Shown here: positions 27,201 through 39,200 of the stretch, piece after piece
Numbering within the stretch: position 1 is the stretch's first letter
How the letters are laid out: every line of letters starts with the position of its first letter
From: Chamaecyparis obtusa
Taxonomy: Eukaryota > Streptophyta > Pinopsida > Cupressales > Cupressaceae
Length of the DNA stretch: 64,000 nucleotides
Direction: 5' to 3'
Assembly (NCBI GenBank): GCA_027943335.1
Contig: BSBK01005649.1
Location: 576,001-640,000 of the forward strand
Made by a program: the position numbers and the translations under genes
Notes under the pieces: model-generated
Databases searched by the model: none
Seen by the model: only the letters and a program-made list of their open reading frames with translations
Told to the model about the DNA's origin: nothing

Positions 27201-30200
27201 AAAGAGACTTCTTTCTTTGCTTCTTGAGGAAAAAAGGTAAAATTTCTTGTGAATTTCATAGGGCTTTGTTGTATATATTTTTGTTCTTGTTCATGGTTGC
27301 AAATCCTTCATTTCATTTTCAGATTTGCACATGTTTTAGTTTATGTGATGTGTTCCTATCTTCCGTCTTCATTTCTCCAAGTTACATATGCAAGTACTTC
27401 ACCTTGTATATGCAGTCGGGATTAAAAACCCCGTTCTTGAAAGAAACCATCAAAGAAAGAGAGTTCACTTTGTCACATGCTTTTACATCCAAAAGCTCAC
27501 CTTTAAGCTTGCATGCACTTCATCCGCACTTGTTATATCGCTGTCATGTGACTTAAAATTCATGATGGTGGTTGCTTGCACACTTGCTTATGATGAAAAC
27601 ATAATAACTCATTATAAGTAGGTGTTATGCTGCTCATTTTCCATGCATTTTTCACGCATAAAGTTTGTTGTCCGCACGTGCTATTACTCTCCAAAAACCC
27701 ATTTTTGGGTTTTCCTACCATATAAGCATACATTTTGAGCTCAAAAAACATATATTCATTCGTTGTCCCAAAGTTTACAACCATCCTCCATATGCAATGC
27801 TCCCAAAAAATCCCGTTTTTGAGTTTTTCCCTCATTTGAAGAGTTGGTTTTGCCTAAAATCCTTCTCCCTTTGTTACTCAAAGGCCTTCCACTTATATCC
27901 TATACGCATACTCTTCCAAATATGCAAAGTTTGAGCTTGAAAGACCATGTTATGGCTTTTTCTGGAAACTCAAGAATGACAACATGTATAACCCCAAACA
28001 TGCACAGAAGAAAGGACACGAGGCAAGAATGATCACATAATGAAGCCTACAATGAGGTGAAAGAATGATTGCATGCATAGAATGTTTTCAAGACAGAGAT
28101 GGAAAGAAACAAATGTGCTTTTCAAGAAACAACCACCTTTATACTACAGAATGCGAGATCAAAATACTTACACCAAACCGAGCACATCAATCGTAAAGCC
28201 TCCTTGTAGCAGCATGAAGACCAACAATGGATGATGTAATAGGGGTCGTGTCTTGTCAGGCACTTAGAATATTTTCATCATGCACTTGTAATTTGTATTT
28301 GACATATTACATGTAATGTAATAACAAGATGTAATTGCATGTGATAGTATCATGTGCTGAACTATAACATGTACTCAAGTTGCAAGTGCATTAGGCATGC
28401 AACTTTGAATAAGTCAAAATTAGTTAATTAGTTAGGGAATAAGTCAGGGTGGTTAAGGGTTTTCCCCTTCTTTCTCCACCTTTCTCTCCACTCTTTTCCT
28501 ATATAAAGGAGGGAGATCATTGTAAATAATCATCTTTTGGAAAGACAAGAAAATTCTTCCAGTTTGTATCTACACTCTAATACTTTGAGCTTAGATGTAA
28601 ATTTGAATTGCTGTCAATAAAAGGGGCAACTTGCTTTCAAACTTTGTGTTGATTCAAGGTGTTATGTGACGACATTTTCTGGATATTGATTGTGATTTTT
28701 GGAGTTTTGCTCAAGAGGGATTTGAATTCAATTGTGTAGACTTTGAGCTGCCTATTGCATTCAGAGCCAATTTGAACTTTTGAAGACTTTGTACTGCACA
28801 AGGACAAATTGTTATAGTTGATAGTGGCTGCAATTACTTAGAACTGAAGACTTTGGGCTTCAGTTGTAGGTATTTTTATTAAGTTTGAGAGTATCTGGTA
28901 AGAGACTTTGTGCCTTACTGGTTATTCTACTTGAATCCTAATTTGGGATAATTGCAGGAGACTTTGGGTTCTTGTACTTATTCCACAAAATATAAAAAGT
29001 AAATTGGTGCCCTTGGTATTGTTCTTACGTCAATTCCAGGGTTACCGGTATTATCGTAGTAGTAAGAGATCTTTGTAGAGTTAGAAAGTTGTTACTTGTG
29101 AATCTTTCCTGAAAAAAGAGGAATAGATTGGAAGAATCACCCCTTTATTTATTTCAGTTCAAGTCCTACTGAAGCCACTTGCGGTAAGAAGGGAGCCTCC
29201 CCTATTGCTGAGAGGAGAGATTTATCTCACTATGTCGTTGCCTAAAGTTATAATTTTGTAAGGTGTAGTCTTAGCGGCTTACAAAATTTTTAGCCAACAT
29301 GTCCTCATGAGCAGAGATTCTACACGGGCTGGGAATTCTTCACAATTTTCGAAGACCTAAGCATCTCATTTGCGCCAAAGATATTATTGCAAGGAAACAT
29401 TGGAGATTTGTTAAATATATAAAAACCGCCTATGACTCTCATGTGCACTAAAGAAAGGGGATGGAAAATGTGATTAAACTTTGGTTAAATATGAAATCCT
29501 TTCCTATATCTAAAGTTGCACTCAAGGACAAAATCAAAAGGGATGATTAAAAGTTGGTTAAGTATTGAAAATCCAAGGTTGATATTGAACACAAATGATC
29601 GACATACTATAATTAGGGCTGAGGTGGCAAAATATGGGCCCTTGATGTTGTTTCAATTTGAGCCGCACATTGTAATTTGAAAACCTATATAAAGGCCCTA
29701 CCTTCTTATTTGTAATTCATAAGATAGGGAGATAGATAGTTAGCTCTTCAAAAGTAAAGAGCTCTCACTCTTTAGAGTAGAAGTAGGATGTAATGGTGTT
29801 TGATGAATTTCCAGGGCTCATACTGTTTGCATCTAGTTGATTATGAGTTGTGTAAAGTTAGCCTGAGCCCCTATTATATGGATGCTTAACTTCGATCATT
29901 AAATGTGCATTGTTCGTTATAATGGTGTATGAGAAATCTTTGCATAACCCTTGGAAGATTGCACCAATTCTTGTGGAGTTGTTGATCTTGGCGAAGCAGG
30001 GCTTGGTTATTTTGAATTTGTCATCAAAGCAATATCCATTGATATCATTGCCCTTATGAGTAGATTTAGTTCTTTCTAACCCTTTCCCCCTTTAATTTCA
30101 GTTCATTTCAATTGTGTTGTTCAGGGAAGAAGCATCATGAGATTGCAATATTCGATGAAAAAGTTCCAGCCAGCATTGTGGAAGAGGTGAAGAACGATTC

Positions 30201-33200
30201 AAACTTAAGTCCCTTTGTGTTACCAGCATATCACAACAACCATTGAGCTTATCCACATGTCAAGACCTAACATAAAAGAACCTTGGAATTATGTGTATGA
30301 TCTTTTGCAATCTTAGCATACATTATATTTTTCTCAAGAGAGTATAAGATACCTTGGTATTTTATTTTGTGTTGGCATGGTCACATAACACCCATCAACA
30401 AGTCCCCTACCACAAAATAAAGACATTAATAATTCATATGACAGCGATTACAAGTAAAGGACCCATTTGTTATGGAATAGTGCGATGATAGGAGTAACTA
30501 GTGTGTGATAAAGGAAATATGATTAATTATGAAGAATGGCAATTATGAAAGGATACAGGACATGTCTTATCAGTCCAAACACACGGTATATGAAGGTAGT
30601 CCCATCATTCATCAAAGGAGGCATGGAAGGATCAATAAGGCATTGGACCCTTTGATTGAGATGATCTAAAAGATCATAAAATTATTATTTATTTCTGATG
30701 GAAGAATCAGAAAATATAAAATATATTTGATACTCTTCACAAGGAAGAGGTGTGAAAGGAAATGAATTATATATTGCTGGTAAGTGTCTATGAGTTAAAT
30801 ATTGATGACAGAATATTATATCTGAATTCTATTAAGGGATAAAGAACCCTTATATGGCCTAATATATATATTATATATCTGTTAATAATAATGAAATCAG
30901 TATTGTAGATCATGTATATGATATTTTATAAATTTATAGATATATATTTGTAATAGCTAAGATAATAAGATATACATAGCCTATTCTTTAATCACTCGTT
31001 AATACTGTTAAGAGGATAGGCTGGTTTTGTCAGGGAGAAATGGAGTAAAACCTTGCAATGTAGGGGGGAAATCCCAAGATGGGGTAAGGACATTTATCAC
31101 GAAACCTTGAGGGAGAAGTCCTGAGATAGGTATGAATATGTTTTATGGAAACCGTGAGGGGGCCTACTTGTAGATTGGTGTACAAGCTCCCTAAGGACAA
31201 GTAAATCCCCATCCTTTTCTCCAACATCTTCAGCTTACATCCAGCATATGATAAAGGAAGAGGTATGTGGAGGGATTTGGTAAGATATTTGTGAAATTGT
31301 TTCCCAAATGAGGTGGTTCTTTTCAATGACCTCCATGCCTGTTTGCAGGTTTTGGGTGAAGGAAGTGGAAAATAGTAGTTTGCTTATTGATTAATTGTGC
31401 CACAATTTGGGTGGGGTTGGGGGGGCGGAGGGGGCATTACCTAATATTGAATCAAGGGGGATATCTTGAGTCATGCCTGCGAGAACTTCCATGAGTCATG
31501 CCATGAACACTTCCATACCTTCTTTACTTGAATTTCTCTTGAAAGGTTGTCTCAAGTTGTGCCTTGAAAACTTCCATGCAGTTGTGCCTTTGAGCACTTC
31601 CACACCTTCTTGACCATCATATGGAGATGAACAATGTAGTCTATTGAAATGCATTGTGATCTCAAGACTTGTCACTACATATGATTCTAGAAATGCTACA
31701 CAAAAAGTATCATTGATTCTTTGCAACAAAATATGCATGCCGGTTTTCAGCACTACAGGTTTGGAAAGCAGTATGACGACATTGAGTCTTTGGACCATGT
31801 GCAAACTTTAGAGGCATGGATATCACTTCTTACACATCTAGAATGAGAAATCATCTTGCACACATTCGTGGTGTTGTTCAGTGAGTGTGGATCATCTTCA
31901 ACATCCAATGCCAAGAATCCACCAACACTACATGCATCACATTTTGGGCAGGCTGCATAGTTTCTCATTTCTCCCCTATGGAAGGGAACATTAATTGTAC
32001 TAGTTCTTAGAAGTAGTCCTTGGGGGATATCATGAGTCCTTTCTTCTATGACGTATCTTCTTCACTTGCACATTCATTATTGTATCATTTCTCTTTTTGG
32101 CAGGAATTTTTCTTCCCAATTCATTTTCTCCTTTACTTGGCTTTATGAGAAATTTGTATAGGAGTACCTAACATGGCCTAGTAGCCAAGACTTGTCATCA
32201 TGCATACATTGTTCCCTAAGTTGCACTTAAGAGGGGGTGTTGGTGTAAATAGTGGCTTTATGTCTTTATCAAACTAGTTAGCTATCATCATGCCTGAGAT
32301 AGTCCCATTCACATTTCTTAAGTATCCACTCCGGGACTTTTAGCTTTTGCCTCACCTCGTCTAGTTGAGACGTGTTCCTACCTAGTGAGACACCTAGTGC
32401 ATACAGACTTTACACTTGCACATACACTCGTCAAGTGAGCTTACAAGTGTTTCATGTTTGGAGGGTTAGTAAATTGTTATATCCAACTTGCCTACCTCCT
32501 TGTTCTTGCTTATATATCCAAGGCTCTCTTTGCACTTTGCTTCACTTTCATTGTAAATGATAGATATTGCTATTTGTGCTAATTTGGTTTCACTTGTAAT
32601 AGATTGTTGTACATTCTGATTTTGGCAAATTCCAACAATAAGAAGTAGGAGCACACAAGTAGACCAATCCACTCCACTAAGCATACTACCAAAGCCACAA
32701 AATTGCATGAATGTATCTCCACAGAGCTATCAAAGTCAAAGAGGGGGAGGTGAAGACAAATACAGTACAATCCCTAAGGATAGCTTATCATACAATGCTA
32801 ATAATGTAATGAATGAGGATATTTCACAAGAGATTGCCATAGAAACTAATAGTGAATTAGATTATTAGGCAAATTGTGTTTGCTTGAAGGCTGAAGATCT
32901 CGGATGTCTATAGTAAAATATAAACATCATTATGATGCTGTAGACAGGAATAACAAAGTATTGGTTATTAGTTTAGCCCTAGCAAAAAGGTTCTATACCC
33001 AAACCCATCACAAATAAAAAAACAAAGACTTTGTGAATCAAGGGTCAAAGTGAATGAGAGAATGAAGAATCAGAAATTGAAGCTCCATCGTTGGGAGACC
33101 AAGTGATTGATCTCATGTTACTAATGGCCAACATGGCAATAACACTAGTGGTGGTGTACATGGAGAGTTGTGGATCCGTGGCTTGTTCTCATGGAGAGTT

Positions 33201-36200
33201 GTGGACGCTCTTTTGTTGGGTTCTGGGGCTATGCATGACTGTATGGAATGCCAGAACTACGTACTTTTGTTGATTTCCCTTTCACCAACTGTTATTCCCC
33301 TTAGTACGACCTGTGTTTGTATTCCCTTGTGGACCACCGTATGGATGTTTATATATGCTATTGACTATCGTACGGATGCTTGTGATGCGGCACTAACTCT
33401 CATTCATATACCGTACGACACTTCTATCTTTGCGTGGTTGCCTCCATTGCTCCTGCCGTACGATCTTAATGACGTTTTCATTCCTTATGTTTCGGCTGGC
33501 TGCCGTACACCTTTTATTTCTTTTATCGTGCCCCTACTGTACGGACATCTAATACTTCTATTCACCTTGACTGCCGTATGGATGTTGAGCACTTGAAAAC
33601 ACTTAAGTGTCGTACTGCCGTACAGCCTACACTTGCTCTGAGAATGCCGTACGGTTCACACCGAATGCCGTACGGTTTATACTTGTTTTGCAATATGGAT
33701 GTGCCGTACGGTAACTATGCAATGTGGCTGTGTCGTACGGTCTTTATATTCCCGCTTTTCACCGTGCTTGTGCAATGAATGCCATACGGTACATGATGAA
33801 TACCGTGCCTTTTAAGTGCCGTACGACCGTACGGTTTGACTTACTTTTTTTTCTTTTTTTTTTTATAATTTTTTTTCTTGGTCGTACGGTCATGCATAGC
33901 CGTACGGGTATTTTTCAATTTCCTCTCCGAAGGCTTCTTTGGTCGCTTGTACAGGCTGCTCTCGGGTCGTCTGCCTGACCGCTCGAGTCCTTTTCCATCC
34001 TCTCGGTTCCATCCTCTCCGGGAAAGGTTTCAATTTGGTCACGTTGTTGGCGTCATGTATCAGTTCGTCGAGAGCCCACAGCTTGACAGCCCCGTCGTAG
34101 CCGGCTTCCCGAAATGTTCCACGCTTAATCTCATTGTGCAGCCGTTCCCTCAAGCTTTCCCTGTGGCCGAGTCCATTTTCAATGGCCATCCAAAGGCTTG
34201 GAACCATAAATTCTATAGGGACCACGACCTCTTGTCCGTCCATAAGGAGAATCAAGATTTTGAAGGTTGGGGTCTTCCACACAGGATTCCAGTCGTCTCC
34301 CATGACGATGGTTTTCAGATTTTTCTTATCCCCGAGGTTTATTTTTTCCAACTTTTCTTCTTTGTACCAGATGGGTTCCTCCTTCCGAAACTCATGGGCA
34401 GGGCTCTCTTTCATCTGGACTTCCCCTTCTCGATATGCTGTATATTTCGGAGGGAACTCACTTTGGGCTTCCTCAATCTTCAGCATGTTGCAGGACGATA
34501 GAAATAATTCATAATCGCCCATCTGCCAGTGGAATAGACCGTCCATCGAATCTGTATCATCCTCCACTTTCAGTATCCCTTCAGCATTGGGCTCCATGGT
34601 TTCTTCCCCTCCGTCTATTCCGTCATCTGATTCCGAATTGGATGCCATTTCCTCCCCGACCATCTGCATGGTGAGGTCCACCACAAACTTCCTTCCCCCT
34701 TTTTCAAATGCTAGGGTGTTTCTTTTCCAATTATGATTGGCTCTCGCAGTCACCAGCCACCCCCTTCCTAGGATGGCATCATACCCCTTCTGCTTGAGGG
34801 GAATTACAACAAAATCGAGGATGAATGGTTGGGTCCCGATAGTTACTTATTGTGCCATCAGCATGCCAAGGGGCTTGATGCCGTGCTGATCAGCCCCTAG
34901 TAGATTGAATGTTGGCGGCCACAGCGTTGGTTTCCCCAAGCTCTTCCAGGTTTCCTCCGGTAGGATGTTCACCCCAGACCCACCGTCGACAATCGTGTTC
35001 GTGAGGATGGTACCCAAGATACCCATCTCCACCACTGCAGGGTTCCGCCCATTATTTATTGATAACATCATGGGGTCGGCAGCGGAGCCGCCGGGAACCT
35101 CTGTTCGTTCAACCATGCTTGCTGGAATGTTTTGGCCTAGGAATAGGGCCGTTTTCAGATGCGGCATAATTTCCAGTAGGTCCTTGACCTTTACAGGTAC
35201 CTCCATTTGCATCATCTGCCTTAAAATATTTTGTTCGGCCATTGCTCGGGTAGAAGTGCCGGCGTCTGTGGAGTCCCTTCAGTCCTCCATACCCTTCGCG
35301 ATCTCGGCCTTCGCATCGAGCCTTTGTTTCTCTGTCGGAGGGTGAGGATATGTGGCCTTCTTCGTTTGCCTGCGTGTGATTGCGAGGACCTTCTCCGTGC
35401 CCCCTCGTTCCATGTCTAGGATGTTGCAGCCGGGCTTCGGACAACTAGCATCCTCGTGGTCCCCCGGCCCGCACCACCGATAGTTTTAGAGGAGCGGTAG
35501 CCTCATTCTAACAATCACGGGCATAATGTCCCCATTGGTTACAGCTTCTGCACTATATCATGGGCCTCCCCTTCGCGTCATACTGGACCCGCGGCTTGTT
35601 CTCATCATTGCCTCGGCCTCCCCGTCGGTTGTTTCTATACCCATCGGATGATGCAGCATTTTGTTGACCGCTGGTCCCGGACGTGGAGGGTTGCTCCTGG
35701 GTGAAGAGCACTTGTTGATTTCTCGCCCTCAAGTTGTAGGGACATTCTTTGGTGGAATGTCCCGCAAGCTAGCAGATGTCGCAAAAGGCTTTCTTGGGAC
35801 AAGAACCTTTCGTGTGGCCTGCTTCTTTGCAGTCTGTGCACCACACGGTGTCTTCCTCTGCTTTGCTCAAGCCTCCCTTGGTGGCCTTCAGTTCTTTCAT
35901 CATCCTCGCCAGATCTTTTTGTAGGGCCAACACTTTCTTACTCAATTCGCCCTCGTTGCTTTCTACCTCCGATTCATCATCCGAAGACTTAGTCTTTCTG
36001 GAGGTCTTACACTCGCTCTCCAAGTCAATTGCACGGTTGTACGCATTACTGCATGACGTGGGCGGGACAATTTTCATTTTCTTCTGAAGGGAAGCTTTTA
36101 GTCCCTCCACGAACCACCTTTTCTTGAGTTCGTCTGCTGGGGCTGACTCCATCTTCCCTATGAGTTCCTTCAGTTGCCGTCCGTAGGCACAGACGGACTC

Positions 36201-39200
36201 GCTCTTCATCTGCTTTGTATTGTAAATTTTTGCCAGAATCTCATTGTCATCCCTTAACAATTGAAATTATGTCTGGAAAACCTTTTTCACATCATTCCAT
36301 GTCGTCAGGCCTGATTTGTCTACATCCGAGTACCAGTCGATGGCTCCTTCCCTCAATGTCGCGGGGAATTGTCGGATCCATTCATCCTGGTCCGTGACTC
36401 CATTGGTAGCCCATATAGTCTCATAGGTCCGGCAATGCCTAATAGGATCCTCCTTCGCTTGGCCTGTGAACTTGGGCAATTTTTGCTTACTCACAGCCAT
36501 GGTAGGTTGTTGCCTTCGTGGGGGATTTAGTACTCTGACACTACCTCCTCCTTGAGTATTGTGTGTAGTGTTCACCGGTGGCACTTGCCCTTGTGGTAGT
36601 TGTGTGACTGGTGGGACCGTACTGTGTGGAGTCCTTGGTGCCAATAGAGGGTTCGCCTGTGCGTTCGCAGCGCCTTTGGCCGTACTGTCACTGGCACCTC
36701 CGGCAGTACCAGTACCGTCACCTTCGATCGTACGGTTCCCTTCGTGGTCTCGGTCCTCCGCACATGGTGTATGGGTCAAATCTTCAAACCGGTTTCGCTC
36801 TTCCTGAAGTAAAACCTGTCTCAATCGTGTTTCCTCGAGTAGTTCCTCCGTACTCCGCACTCTCCGACGCTCCAGTGAAATGAACTATTCCCTGTCGGCT
36901 TCTGCACCTTCCGTACCACTTCCGAGGTTCCCTTCAGGCAACCCTCCGGCAAGCTGGTCCTTGGCAAGTTGCCTCAGCCTATACCGACGTTCACATTGCT
37001 GCGCGGAGATCACAGTCCTCTGTGCGGCCTCCCCTTCGTCATCTAGTGCCTTTTTATTTTTATCTTTATTTAAAACATTGGGCATAAATCCTTTCCTCAC
37101 TTCTCTTCCCGAGTACGTCTAGGCAACGGCGCCAGATGTTTACACGCTGTGGTAAACTTAGTATTGCACAGACATAGTACAGGAAATATAATAAACACAG
37201 AATATATCAGAGAATAATAAATACTTTCATTAATCATTCCAGACTGGTAAGGACATTTACATAATAATGATCATACAATAATATCTCCATATCTCCCGTG
37301 TCCAACCTTCGAGAGGGTATATAAAGTACCCGAAGGGCCACGACTGAAACGTCGTGACGGAACTGTCTAACCTCTTGGTCACTAACGACCGAGGCTAACA
37401 TAATACTTTATTAATATAATAACCGGTACAGCATCAAGCAAAGCAGTCCTGGTCCTTCGCCAACCATGTTTGGTTTGCATTTGTAAAAAAATTACATGTG
37501 AATAAAGATACAATTTTTCTATTCTATCTAGTATGATTGCTATTTCTTCATTTTTAAAAATTTATAGAATTAGCTTAATTGGATAAAGCAGTAAACAGTA
37601 TATCATGGGCCTTGCCTGGATTCGTCGCGGACCTGGGGGGATCTAGCGCGAATCCTCGAGGATCTCGTGCAAATCCAAGCGAATCCCCAGGGACCCGCGG
37701 CCTATGAAGGCATAAAGCACTTAATATGCCATTTTTGAATTTTTTTTTTCATCTAACCCTAAATTGACCTAATTTTCCAGTCGAGGGGCGGGAGGATTTA
37801 TACAAATATAACATTTAAGTATAAGTTTGATTTATTTAATTTCTTATACTTTAAGTTATACTTGTATAAATACTTTCAGGATGTTTGAGATAGGTTCTAG
37901 TTTCATAGGAGTTAAGCTACAAATTCTAGATTTTGGGGGTTTTCGAAAAATTCCAGACTTACCCAAATTTTAGGATTCAGCAAGCCTTCAACAGGGTTAC
38001 CTCCCACAATCCAATACTGTCTTCCAAGCCAATCAACCTTGATAGCCACCCGCGCTGCTTTCGCCGCTTCCAACTTTTGGGTACGCTGAGCCAAGTGTCA
38101 CTCAACTGCCTCCAATCGAGTGGTCAGCGCCTCCTGAGCTCTCTATGCATCCACCAAGACAACCTCACGTCCAACCAACACCTAGTCCGAGTGCCTCAAA
38201 GCGTAGTACCCCTCTCGAAAGGCTTGCTCCAGTGCTCTCTCCACCTCTGGCATACAGACACTCCATGCTTGTAGCAGCTCCAGGTCTCATCAACTGGTCA
38301 CACTCCCCAAAGGCTTTCTTCACTATGTGTTTATGTCCTTCCCTTAGGTACCATACGTTATTCACTGTGAACTGTTTTGATTTGTCGTTGGTTTTTTTTT
38401 TTAGAACCTTCTCCTCGGCTGCCACTCCTTGCTGTCAATAACTGTATTCTTCATTTTTTAATACTGGACCCTTCTTATTTGTTTTCAGCCGTACGGAATT
38501 GCTAGACTCTTTCCTTGCCTTTCTGGTTGTTTTTTCCTCTTCCTGTGACCGTACGGAAGCTGGTTTTCCTCTTAACCTCAACCTCTTGTGGTCGTTCAAA
38601 CAATAAAAATGGCCTTTAACACACGTTTTCCCTTTCCCTCTTTTCTGCCGTACGGATGCGCTTCTTTCTAACATCTCCTAGCGCACGGTTGCCTAGCTCT
38701 GTGGCCGTATGGTCCGTACGGATGTAACTCCTCTCCGCGCGTGGCTTTATGGTTCTTGGCATGCATCCGCTTATTTCCTGTCGTACAACCGTTTATTCCC
38801 TCCTGGCGGATACCTCCAGTATTGCACGGTCCTTGTTTCGTTTCTCCTTCCACATCATGGCCGTATGGTCCGTACGGCTGCGTGCTTATGGCCGTACGGA
38901 AGTGACCTCTTGTTTGACTGTCGTGTCTTTCCTTCACCGTAGGGCAGCACTAAAACACTTGCCTCTTCACCGTACGACTGTACGACGCGATCGAAGTGTA
39001 TGCGTGTTTCGTTACTTCCGTACGGTGGCCAAATGATTTTAATCGCACTTTATTCCTCTTTGCCGTACTTCATAAACCGTACGCAATGTTATTATTATTA
39101 TTTTTCCTGTGTTTTTTCATATACTTCCCACGCCGTATGGTGACTTGACCGTACCGTACGATGAGCTTTTCCCTTTCCACCGTACGGCCATACAGTACAC

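Larger units (their letters stand above)
33180..37400 (-). mobile_element. Gypsy element B: non-autonomous, pol mostly deleted
   Basis: Reading right to left: 5' LTR (37137-37400), primer site, gag, protease, then a direct join from the protease tail to the C-terminal end of integrase, then a CCGTACGG-rich 3' region. Reverse transcriptase, RNase H and the integrase catalytic core are absent. Compared with element D the missing part equals D 44955-47211. The 3' LTR is not visible and the left end is ragged. Antisense to HAC. Confidence 0.85.

Noticed and set aside
27224..27621. Overlapping plus frames of 77-110 codons with hydrophobic stretches
   Set aside because: Low-complexity AT-rich intron translation; no motif and no splice support.
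33168..33596. 142-codon plus-strand open frame
   Set aside because: Lies in the CCGTACGG-rich 3' region of minus-strand element B; composition-driven, no protein motif.
33878..34501. 207-codon plus-strand open frame
   Set aside because: Antisense of the element B integrase tail, which has clear homology on the minus strand.
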